Source of the DNA: Amphirosellinia nigrospora
Taxonomy: Eukaryota; Ascomycota; Sordariomycetes; Xylariales; Xylariaceae
Reading direction: 5' to 3'
Assembly (NCBI GenBank): GCA_004123355.1
Contig: SCHM01000002.1
Location: 8,591,569-8,655,568, forward strand
DNA length: 64,000 nucleotides
Each line of letters opens with the position of its first letter. Position 1 is the first letter of the stretch. The notes below the pieces were generated by a model. That model saw only the letters and a list, made by a program, of their open reading frames with translations, ran no database searches and was not told the origin of the DNA. This document shows positions 37,510-47,833 of this stretch, in pieces. The translations under genes and the position numbers were made by a program.

Positions 37510-40112
37510 ATGAAACTGTGTATCTGGCCCGTCATTGCGGCTCTGGCCGTTGCCTTTGCTGATGCCTCGACTCTCACCCCCCCTGTGCTACCGCTTCTTG
37601 TACGTAATCCTTATTTGAGCATCTGGTTGCCGCGCGCCCGGGATGCTCCTTGGAAGCACTGGCCCATGTTCTGGAGGGGCGAGACGGTTGGATTCGCCGT
37701 CATGGCCTCTGTCCCACATTCACAGACCGTATACCCTTTGCTCGGCCGCCCGCAAGACTTCCTCAGTCAGCACAGTTCAAGGTGCGTACAGCCAATGCGA
37801 TCAGTGACAATGGCCTACGAGGCTAACTCAGCCCCACGCATAGCTACAACATCTCGTCTCCTCAATATCACGGTGCCACATTTGATGCTTCCACCACCAA
37901 TCTCACCTATACCATACAAGATTCCGACATCAAGATCACCTTGTCCTTTTTATCGCCCATCACACCCACGTCGACACTAAGGCAGGCATTGCCCGCCAGC
38001 TACCTCACCTGCTTCGTCGAGGGTTCGGCCGATGTAAGCCTCTATATAGATATAAATGGAGAGTGGGTGAGTGGTGACAAGGGGAGTAAGATTCAATGGG
38101 AGCTTGAAAAGTCTCATGCGAGCCAGTCAGGAGCCAACCTGAAAACCTGGCGCGTTGCGCGGGCTGAGGAACAAGTCTTCAATGAGTTTGATGATCGTGC
38201 GGAATGGGGCACACTCCGTGTGTCAGCTCCCAGTGATGTTAAGCATCAATCTGGAGAGGCTCGACAGACACGACGACTCTTTGCCGAGTCAGGTTCATTG
38301 AGGAACGAAATCGATAGCTCGTACCGGGGAATCTTTGATGAAGAGCCTCTTTTTGCTTTCTCCAAAACATTCAAGTTAAGCAAAAACTCAACCTCGGCTA
38401 CTCACATTGGCCATGACAGCATCGTATTCACTTTCGCCCTCACGCAGGATCCGGTGGTTCAATTTGCCTCCGCCGAGGACTTACCTTAATGCGGCCTCTA
38501 TGGGCTTCACATTTCTTCACCGCTGAGAGGATGATACAGTATCATTATGAAGATTATGATACGGCTGTCCACCTTGCGCGGGATTACTCAGACCAACTGG
38601 CGAGAGATGCGTACGCTTCTGGGTCCAAAGATTATCAAGATATCGTAGCCCTCTCTGCCCGCCAAGTGCTGGGTGCTACGCAGTTCTCTGGGACTCCCGA
38701 CTCCCCTATTCTATTTCTCAAGAGATCTCATCAAATGGCAACTTTCAAACAGTTGATGTCATCTTCCCAGCTTTCCCGTTTTTTCCTCTATACAAATCCG
38801 CAGTGGCTAGCATATCTTCTAGAGCCCCTTCTGGAGCATCAATTAAGCGGCCAGTATCCCAACGACTATAGCATGCATGATCTCGGAACGCATTTTCCGA
38901 ATGCGACAGGCCATAGCGACGGCAATGATGAATATATGCCCGTTGAAGAGTGCGGCAACATGTTGATCATGGGCCTCGCAATGGCTAATGCTTTGAGGGA
39001 CAATACACAACCTGCGTTCACGGTCAATGCCCTGCCGTGGACAAGGCCTCTCGGCCAGGACCTGGGGAAAGTCCGCTCAAGGTCGATGCCCAGGGCATGG
39101 ATATCACATATACAGCCATGGGGACCACAGCCGAGAAAGAGGCCCAGAAATGGCTCCGTAAGTCGTATGAACTGTGGAAGAAGTGGACTTGGTACCTGGT
39201 TAGAGAGTCTCTGGTTCCGGCCAACCAGCTCTGCACTGACGACTTCGCTGGCTGGCTGGCGAATCAAACAAACTTAGCCCTGAAAGGGATCGTCGGTATT
39301 AAGGCCATGAGCAGCATCGCAGACATGCTAGACGAAGAGTCTGATGCCAAGTATTATGCTGATATAGCAGATGAGTACATCGACAAGTGGCAAGAATTTG
39401 GCCTCTCGAGAGACAAGACTCACGCTAAATTGGCATATACGTGGTATGGGTCTTGGACGACACTCTACAATATCTTTGCCGATGCGCTTCTGTGTTTCCA
39501 CCTGCCCGAGGAAACGTCACCTAAAATTGGAGAGAGTAGACTCTGGGGCTCTTACCAGAAGCCGATTGATGATTTGCGCACGGCCAAGTCCAAGTCGAAG
39601 AAACTTATTCCCGACAATATTTACCAGATGCAGAGTGATTGGTATCATAATGTGCTCCAGCAATACGGTCTACCGCTTGACAATCGTCACCTATACACCA
39701 AGAGCGACTGGGAGTTCTTTGCAGCCGCAGTGGCAGGCAAAAGAGTACGGGCAGAGATATTGCAACATGTCGCAGCTTGGGTCAACGAGACAGCTACGGG
39801 TAAGCATACCTTTCCGCAGGGATAAGTCAGTCCGGGCAAGTTTGAAGCTCTCACTAACTGCCGACCAACTCTAGACCGGCCGTTCACCGATTTATATGAC
39901 ACAGAAGGCGCGGGAGGCTTCCCTGGGATCTACTTCATGGCACGACCCGTCGTAGGAGGCCATTTGCATTCCTGGCATTGGAAAGAGCGTGCCAGGGCAA
40001 GGCGGCAGAGGGGCTTCAATTCCTGGATTCCACCGCCCCAGCCCAGATTGATGTGAAGCAAGCGTTAGCGGTAGATTTGGCCGAAAATAGGCCAGTAGTG
40101 GAAGAGCTGTAG
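37510..40112 (+). CDS. Secreted glutaminase A family protein (GtaA, DUF4965/DUF5127 type)
   Basis: Family members hydrolyse glutamine outside the cell. About 822 residues. The signal peptide MKLCIWPVIAALAVAFADA is followed by the family's opening PPVLPLLVRNPYLSIWLP and WPMFWRGETVGFAVMA. Introns are at 37782-37843 and 39800-39874. Conserved stretches include YPNDYSMHDLGTHFPNATGH, MPVEECGNMLIMG, LCTDDFAGWLANQTNLALKG, AYTWYGSWTTLYNIFADALL and the end PFTDLYDTEGAGGFPGIYFMARPVVGGHF. Five one-base shifts are present: near 38485 (CC), 38725 (G), 38770 (T6, an extra T that offsets the previous shift), 39034 (CCC) and 39962 (TTT). The net effect restores 823 codons. Several NxS/T sequons fit secretion. 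The gene stands alone, with no associated cluster. Confidence 0.9.
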
Positions 40113-41217
40113 TAGACTCGCCTAGAAGATAGAAATACACGAGTCTAGAGAATAGAGCGTTAGGATATGAGAGGCCCTGACGGCGCATGCGTGCGTTCTA
40201 TACGTCTCAATACATATTATAGTGACGCGGCACGGGAGCCTCACGTACTTTTGCCACAGTGCTATCTGCCAGGCCATTACGGCAGGTATATGTAAGAGGT
40301 GCCGGGCAACCAACTACGTACCTACCTGAGGCAAGTACTGTAGGTACCTACCTAGGTACTTGTTTCCGCAGGTGGGGGGAGCACAGCCAATAGAGTTCCA
40401 AATGTGAAGAGGTGCTAGCGCCCTGCCTTAGTGCAAAGCTGCTAAGCCTGAAATTTGCCTCCCCCAGTTTTTTGTTCTTTTTTCCCTGTCTCCAGCAAAT
40501 CTCGACCCTCTCCCCCCAGCCCAAGCAAATCCACCATTCCACCCGTTTCCCGTCTTTTTTACCACCGCGCCTTGTGCATGAGCAGTAGGTTCAACACTAC
40601 ACATTCACCACTGCATTTCACTTTTCTCCTACTTCTATTACCAATTTGTTTTGACTGTTTTCTGCATCGGGTCCATTAAGTGCAGCAGCAAGAGAAAGCC
40701 AGTACCTAGGTGAGCTCAGCACTCCCCCAGCCTTTCCTTGTCGGCTTTTGTCACGTCGGCTTTCTGCTTTCCGCTTTCACGCAACAACTGCCTGAGCGCG
40801 CTTGACACACACATATACACACTGTGGCCTTGCCTTCCCTTGTTTTTCGTGCACCTACGAGAACAAAAACACGAACAAGGACCAAGCGAACCAGAGCCTT
40901 GTCTCGCCTCACCTCACCTCTGTCCTTCCTTCTATCCATCCATCCCTCCCTCTCTCATGCCCGACATCCTACAATCAATCTATCTTGCATTAGATTTGCC
41001 CTTGCACCGCCTGTAACTGTTGCTTCATTCCGCATCATCCGCGTTTGTTTTTTCGCCACAGTCCAGCACCTTTTCTCGCCAACCTTGTATTCGGACGCTC
41101 CACGACGCGCGTTACCTTCTTAAAGTTCCACCAAACCTACGCGCATCGCCTCACCCTTACCTTGTACATCGACTTACCATTAGAACAACGTAGACGGCGC
41201 ACATTGTCCTGCCCATC
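40113..41217. promoter_or_regulatory. Promoter and probable 5' leader of the RRM gene
   Basis: About 1.1 kb. At 40314-40362 there is a dense group of palindromic TACCTACCTAGGTAC-type words. From about 40800 to 40970 the sequence is pyrimidine-rich (CATCCATCCCTCCCTCTCTC), as in fungal genes with long leaders. No separate gene is supportable. Confidence 0.45.
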
Positions 41218-42373
41218 ATGGCAACCACCGCAATGGATTACGAAACTGCTGGCGGAGACCGCTACGATGGTACGTTCCCATAACTGCTTGCGCCCCTTCG
41301 GCCAACTACGCGCTCACTGGTTGCTTACGTTCTATCCTGAACAGATGAAGGCCCCCGCTATGAGCGTGATCAGCGCAGCGCTTCTCCCCGCCCATCCCGC
41401 GACGACGGCATCGACAACTCCCGGCGCCGATCTGCTTCCCCTGGCAATATTCAGGCCGGCCGGTAAGCCATGTTCTCTCTAATGACCTGCTTATCTATGA
41501 GATACGCATGGAGTTCACCGCAATCTAACAACATCGCTCTTTGCAGGGCCGCCAAAGAGGAGAACGGCAGGGACGAGGATGGTTCCGTAAACCCAGGATC
41601 TAATCTCTTCGTCACCGGAATTCATCCTCGTCTGACTGAAGCCGAGGTCACGCGTCTCTCGAAGAAGTATGGCGAAGTCGAGAAGTGCCAGATCATGAAA
41701 GACCCCCACACCAAGGAGTCCCGAGGCTTTGGATTTGTGAAGATGGTCACTTCTGAACAAGCAGATGCTGCCAAGGAAGGCCTGCAAGACGAGGATATAG
41801 AAGGTCGATCCCTCAGCATTGAGAAGGCTCGCCGAGCTCGACCTCGGACCCCAACTCCCGGAAAGTACTTCGGCCCGCCGAAGAGAGGTTAGTAACGCCC
41901 AGTCCACACCTTGTTCATAAGACTAAACTCATTCAATAGAACACGGACGCCCTCGTTTTGATGATCGTCGTCGTGGTGGGGGTTACGGCGGCGGCGGCGG
42001 CGGTCATTATGGTGGTGGCTATGGCGGTCGTGATGATCCGTACCGCTATCGTGGAGGCCATGATCGCCCCCGTCACGACGACCGTGGCGACCGCGGCTAT
42101 CGTGAGGACCGAGGATATGACCGCAATTATCGTGACGACCGAGGCGGTTATGGCGGCGGTGCTGGCGGCGGCGCTGGTAGAGAAGACCGCCACGATCGTG
42201 GGTACGACCGCCGCGAGCGCAATGAGGACGGATACGGTCGTGTCGATCGTTACGGCGGACCGCGCGAAGATCGAGGACGATACGCTCCCCGTGGTGACGA
42301 GGAGAGACGTGGTCCCGGCTATGAAAGAGAACGTTACGACCGCCCCGATCGATCACGGTCAACGAACCCGTGA
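41218..42373 (+). CDS. RRM protein with Gly/Arg/Tyr/Asp-rich tail (transformer-2/SR-like)
   Basis: Probable nuclear pre-mRNA binding protein. 314 residues, frame intact (945 coding bases) across four exons; introns are at 41270-41344, 41463-41546 and 41888-41939. Starts MATTAMDYETAGGDRYDD. An RS-like stretch (RDQRSASPRPSRDD, RRRSASPG) precedes one RRM at about residues 70-150, with RNP2 LFVTGI and RNP1 ESRGFGFVKM. The linker RARRARPRTPTPGKYFGPPKR resembles the Tra2-type linker. The C-terminal half is made of RGG, GGY and RDDRG repeats and ends DRSRSTNP. Such tails drive RNA binding and condensate formation in related proteins. Assignment to Tra2-like is by architecture. Confidence 0.88.
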
Positions 42374-44169
42374 CCGGCTGCTTCCGGATTTGCGGAACCT
42401 GGTCCCCGAAACGACGCCCGTGAGCCTTATACTTGGTGGTCCGTAAGTTGCCAATGGCAAGAGTTCTAGAATTTGGTCATAGCTGCCAGTGTATCGTTTG
42501 AGGCCTTGATCGTTCTTGGCGTGACATTAGGTACGATCTGTGTGACGATCAAGCCTCGAGCTTAACGTCTGGTTGACCTTTGTTCTCTTCGGCGAATACC
42601 ATAAAAACCGCGACATATGGAGTTTGTTTTCGGCAGGTTATACATGGATGGAAAAGGCTTCGAGTAGCTCTGCTGTGTTCTTTTCTCGTTATCTTTCCTT
42701 TTCCATTTCGTTTTGTTGTGTTATCGACTTCGGATATGTTGTTTTACAAAAAGGGAGACTAGGATGCTGCTAGGCTGTGCATTGGGCTTCTTGGCTATTT
42801 CATCACGCCTTTGCTATTTGTCGGAAATTCACCAGGGATGTTGCAGAGGATGTGTTCAGGTAACTTGCACATACCCACCACGCACACACCCAACACGTCC
42901 ATCAACCCATGGACCCGCCTTCGCCAATAACCCCTTTTTCCGTGGGATCGGAATCGGCCTTTCAGCCAGTCACGTGTATCATTATTTCTTCCGGGGTTTT
43001 TTTTTCCAGCTTGACGAGCATGACGACTAAGCCAGCTTTCAGCAACATAATGCCGGAGCAGATATTCGAGACAGCTCTGCATTGGTGGTCCTGCAGAATG
43101 CAACATAATTGATCGCAAATTCCCAAAAGGTGCAACATTGAATCGACTCGACCATAATACCGTAAACTACCCTTGATACACGCCTTAAGCGCTATTCAGC
43201 CACAGAGTCCACATCGCCCAACAGATTGCTGAATTGTATGACGAAGTCTGGCCACCGTAACACCTTGGCCCTCTAGTGGTACTGCACCTTCAGATTACAT
43301 CAGTTCCTGTGGTTTTATGACTGCGTTCTCGTCTGGTCATCGATACTTGTCACTGGTTTGATCTCAGCCAAGGAATTGGACTTGAGTCCCAACAGGTAAA
43401 GTATTCCCCTTGTTTATAATTTGCTAATGGAGTTTTGTTTGCGTGTCTTAGAACTTAGATAAAAGGGCAAGACTGGGCGTATGATACAATATTGGACACG
43501 GAACACCTGCACATGCATAAATAATGGTCAGGACATTCCTGAATTACCAACCGCCAACCGCCCGTTTAGCTAATTCACTGGCTGGTCTGATTCTGGATCG
43601 ACATGGCCAGAGCAATTAGGCGTATCAGAACAGAATGTAGGTTTGCGGAAGCTAGATGAGATAAATAATCGAATACTTACACATAATGACACTGTGTTCA
43701 CTCTATCATGTGTATATATATATAGCTCAAATGTCGATTGTGTGTAACGTGTAAACGATTAAGTTTTTACACAAAGCAGATAGACTCATAATCCCAATTT
43801 TGCTTTTTTTCCGGTTTCGTTTATCTCAATCCCCAGAGTGGACAGATATGCAACATCTGGTTCAATTAAGAGCCTCCAGAAACCTTGTCTAAGTTTAACA
43901 AAGAGAAAACAACTGTTTCCGGAACCGTGCACCCGCACCATGGCGATTTACCGAAAAAGGAAATACAAGAACAAAGATTCTAATGGTCGAGAACCTAAGC
44001 GTAGAAATGAATTTCAGGATCTCTAGCGATCTAGGTATCTTCTCTACCCGTCCATCTCCTACTCCCTTGCTCATTCGCCCATCTCCATGTAACAGGTACA
44101 GTGTGATACACAGGCCGTGTCCTCATAGCAAGGAATTGCAAAGAGTTTCGAGGCCACTACGCAACCAAG
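42374..44169. other. 1.8-kb region without a supportable gene
   Basis: AT-rich in places, with a (TA)n stretch at about 43716-43724 and a poly-T run near 43005. It should include the 3' end of the RRM gene and the promoter of the next gene. Short open frames have no recognisable domains. Confidence 0.5.
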
Positions 44170-47100
44170 ATGGCGAGTCAATCAGCTTCAAACGCAGGAG
44201 GGGGGTCGGCAGCCGAAGTGCAGCAGTTGAAGGCAGAAGTGAAACGTCTCAAGGCCTATAAGGTCATGGCGGAACAGAACCTACAGGAAATGGGTCTTAA
44301 TCTGCAGGGTACGTAATAGTTCGCGTCACATGTACTACCAATGTCATATAAGCCTGGTGATACTGCTTATAGGCCTATCCAACTTCCTCCCTAGGCTACT
44401 TCCTCACCTCTCTCGTTGCTGCCAACCCCTTTCGTTTCGTGGGGACGGTACGGTGATGCTGTGCGAGTAACAAACACTTGTCGCTAACAAGGGGTGGGTG
44501 TGACCTACAGCGGCTCTGAGGCAAGGCTGGGTCAGCAAGCGTGCAGAAGTCCGCCGCAACCGGTTGGAGAGAAAGGCGTCGGCCGAGGCGGCGAAGTGGG
44601 CCAAGATGCACGAAGAGGAGGCATGGATACGCAAAGAGCGTAAGAGGCTAGGGCTGCCGGTGCAAAACCCCACGCCGTCTCCGTCCGAGGCAGCCTACCG
44701 AGAACGCGTGGCCGACGCGGCGAAAGAGGAGACGGCAGAGCGGCTGCGCAACCGTGTCCGGCGCCTGTCACACCAGCTTCTCATCGCCGCCGCCGTCCGC
44801 AAGCAGTACCGCGAGATCACCATGGCCGACCATTCCGGCCACTTCCCCCCAGGCACCGACATGTCTGGTCCGTTCCAGCATAGAGCCTTCGACGCCCGCA
44901 GTGAGGCAAGCCTCAGCAGCACCGAAGCCATGGCACGCTCCTTTCGTAACTGGGCAAACAAGGACAAGAAGAATCGGTTTCGCGCCCGCTCGCACAGCCC
45001 TGAGACAGTCGTGGTGAGCAGTCGGACTACGGGCCCAGAGGACTCGTCGAGCGGTAGTAGCAGTGACAGCTCTTTGACCGACGACTCGGCGCCGCCCCCT
45101 AACGGCCCCGGCATCGCAGGGCCCGCCGCTCTTCGTGCCGCCGTCTATGACCCTGTAATCGATGAAGATAGCATTATTGATGCCGGCGAAGTGCTCGGCG
45201 GGCTCGCCGACCTTGATTTTGACGACGTCTCGGATCAAATCATGGCCACGGCCTACGCTATGTTGACCGCGGCTGAGCAGGCCGATGGCACGGGCGATTG
45301 GGCGGAAACACTCGCCGGGGATGTTCTCAAGGTCCTCCTAGCCGAAAAGCCCATAACGCCGCCATCATCTCCGGATCCGAGTCTAAGCCCGGATCCGCAG
45401 AAACTCGCCGAAGGAATAAAACAGGCTCTTGAGCTCTTCCAGATGTCTCTGCCGACGACGAAACATAAGAACACAAAGGGGGGCCAGGAAACAACAAGAC
45501 GTCACAGGCTGAGACTGAGATCATGCAGGAAGTGAAGAAGGCCCTCGACCACCTCACCAAGCAGCAGCCGCAGCAATTGATGAGCCCTTCAAAAAGCCCA
45601 ATAACCCTCCCCGAACCGGAACCAAAACACACTGCCAAGGTTACACAGACCAAGAGCAAGCCTCCCAAATACACGACCGAGGCCACACAGACCAAGAGCA
45701 AGTCTCCCAAATACATGAACGAGGCCACACAGACCAAGAGTAAGCCTCCCAAATACATGAACGAGGCCACACAGACCAAGAGTAAGCCTCCCAAATATAC
45801 GACCATGGCTACGCAAACCAAGAGCAAGCTTCCGAAGAAAAAAAAATGGCCAGCGAGTTAGTTAAGCAACAGAAGAAGAAGCACAAGCAGAAGCAAAAAC
45901 ACCAGAAACACCAGCAGCCGCCGCCACCATCGCCACCATCGTCTACCCATTCGTCATCATCTTCTACCCACTCGGATGACAACAAGGGACCCTCTCAACG
46001 GGCACCTCACAAGCCAGCAGCTCCGAACAAGGACGTCTACAATCCGATCAAATGGTGGCGGCCCTTTCTCAAGGAGCCGTACGACGGGATATGGGCTAGC
46101 AAAGTGCTACCACCAAAGCAGCAGGAGTTGCTAATAGAGACGGGCTTTGTGAAATGGAAGGAGCAGGAGGCGCGGTTCCCGCGCCTCGACGACCGTCTAG
46201 AGCTGAAGGAAGTATATCGCTCCGTGATCTTCAAGCCCGAGACGGCCGATACGTACAGCTGGCACCCGTTGAACCGAGCTATTACGGAGCCCAAGACGGG
46301 CGCGCGCGCACCCCTGAGCCTAGGGCCCGTCACGATGCACTCGCTCGCGGCCTGGAGAGCGGGCGAGTTTGGGACTGAGTACTACCGCGGTCCCATACCA
46401 ATGCCCGACAACCCGTCTGTCGAGGACAAGAAGCGCCCCCTGTCGTCCACGCCCACAACCACGCCCAAGACTACGACCATGCCCAAGACCATGACCACGC
46501 CCAAGACCACGCCCAAGTTTACGCTTTCAAAGCCCAAACCACCCAAGTCTAAGGTGACCGCGCTGCAAAAGACCGGCGGCGGGGAGTAAAGAAGACCAAG
46601 AAGAACAATGACAACAAGAATGTCACGTTTGCTTCCGCGGCGAAGGCTTACAAGGCGGCGCCCACAACAGAGGCACCACTCGCTTCGGTGCATTACCCCT
46701 TGAAGTCGCCTACCGCAACCTCCATCTCGAAGTCTAACCCAGACGGCCACGTCTTCGGACGACAACAGAATGTCTATGTCTCCGGTGCCACGGCCGTTGC
46801 GTCTGCTAGTGACGCGCCCCGTCCGCAGACGCCTTACCCGCGGTACCAGCCCGACACGCCGAGCGTCGCGCTATACGAGCACGACAGCGACGCCTCATCG
46901 CTCGGCTCGGAGGAATCGAGCGACGAGGAGCAAGACAAGAAACTGGAGGTCTTCTTGCGAGAGCTCCACGGCGCCGGAGTCCCAGAGGCAAGGGAGCTGC
47001 CAACGGGAAGAGAACCGCCACCGAGGCGGCGCTGGAGCCGAGCTCGCCGACTAAGATGAGGCAGACTAGTTCTAGTCCTGAATCCTCGCCCGGCTACCCC

Positions 47101-47481
47101 GTCGGGTTCGCCGGCAGCAGCACCAGCGAGAGCGGCTCGGAGGAGGAGGAGGGGGAGAAGGAACAAGAGAACGGTGTGGATGCGGAGGAAGACGCTTTGG
47201 AAGCTGTGAAGGTGGCTTGGGCTCAGCATGAGAGTGACTCTAGCGAGAACGTCGAGAATCCATTTTTCCCATCTAGGCTGCACCGCTATGTCAATGAGGG
47301 GCCGAGCCACGGCATGAGAAGCGGGCGAAACGGGCTCTCGGAAGATACGGACTCACATCTTCGCGTCGTGGTCAGTTGGGGCCGTATAGGTGAAATGCTG
47401 GTAATTTTGTATTCTTTTGAAAAGATAACTTGGCTTCGCTCTGGTGTGGAGGGAATGCCTGAATGGATTGGTAGCCCGTAG
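44170..47481 (+). CDS. Large unrecognised disordered protein with internal minisatellite
   Basis: Not recognised. About 1,037 residues. Exon 1 (ATG at 44170) encodes MASQSASNAGGG and a short coiled coil (AEVQQLKAEVKRLKAYKVM). The intron 44309-44510 joins it to AALRQGWVSKRAEVRRN. A charged helical region (to about residue 130) and a Ser/Asp-rich region follow, then a 14-residue repeat block, then a Lys/Gln/Pro/Ser tract. The best-ordered part is about 110 residues (YNPIKWWRPFLKEPYDGIWA to FGTEYYRGPIPMP, 46045-46405), rich in Trp and Tyr. PKTTT repeats, a basic stretch and an acidic end (SGSEEEEGEKEQE) complete it. Four shifts at homopolymers (G6 near 45478, A9 near 45838, G4 near 46575, CCC near 46981) were needed and give 1,038 codons. 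That the pieces form one gene is inferred from frame continuity. Confidence 0.6.
45643..45837 (+). repeat. 42-base coding minisatellite (14-residue unit)
   Basis: Four full copies (45643-45684, 45685-45726, 45727-45768, 45769-45810) and a 27-base partial copy encode TQTKSKPPKYMNEA with variants (KS for KP, TTEA, TTMA). Copies differ at few positions, and the unit length keeps the frame. Confidence 0.93.
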
Positions 47482-47833
47482 GACACGACAACACGTTCGG
47501 CTCTTTATTGTGTGGCTACGTGGACATGGAATCTGTTAGGTTGTTTGGAGGAATCATGTACCTTTTCGCTGACGAGACCTGTTTGGACTTGTCCTCTATG
47601 GGTGGGTTGAGAGTAGTCGATGATAGCACGTAATACTTGCTACGAGATCGTCATGCGGTGTATCCCATTAGTAGATCGTTTTATAATACTGGTAACACCA
47701 CACCATTGCTGCAAAATTCCATGGGCCTCAATAGTATAGTAATGAACTTGAGCTCATCCCTTTAAATAGTATTGTAATCCCCATGGTGATTCTTGTGCGG
47801 GCATGTCACCGTTACACTTCATCTTTACATCTT
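47482..47833. other. 3' intergenic region, no gene seen
   Basis: About 350 bases between convergent genes, consistent with 3' untranslated sequence. No repeats were noted. Confidence 0.5.

Noticed and set aside
34335-40112. A secondary-metabolite cluster around the SDR and glutaminase
   Set aside because: No synthase, P450, transporter or pathway regulator is present. The neighbours are housekeeping genes.
41933-42446. Long open frames in other phases over the RRM gene tail
   Set aside because: Gly/Arg/Asp codon repeats keep several frames open. Only the spliced frame with the RRM continues the protein and ends properly.
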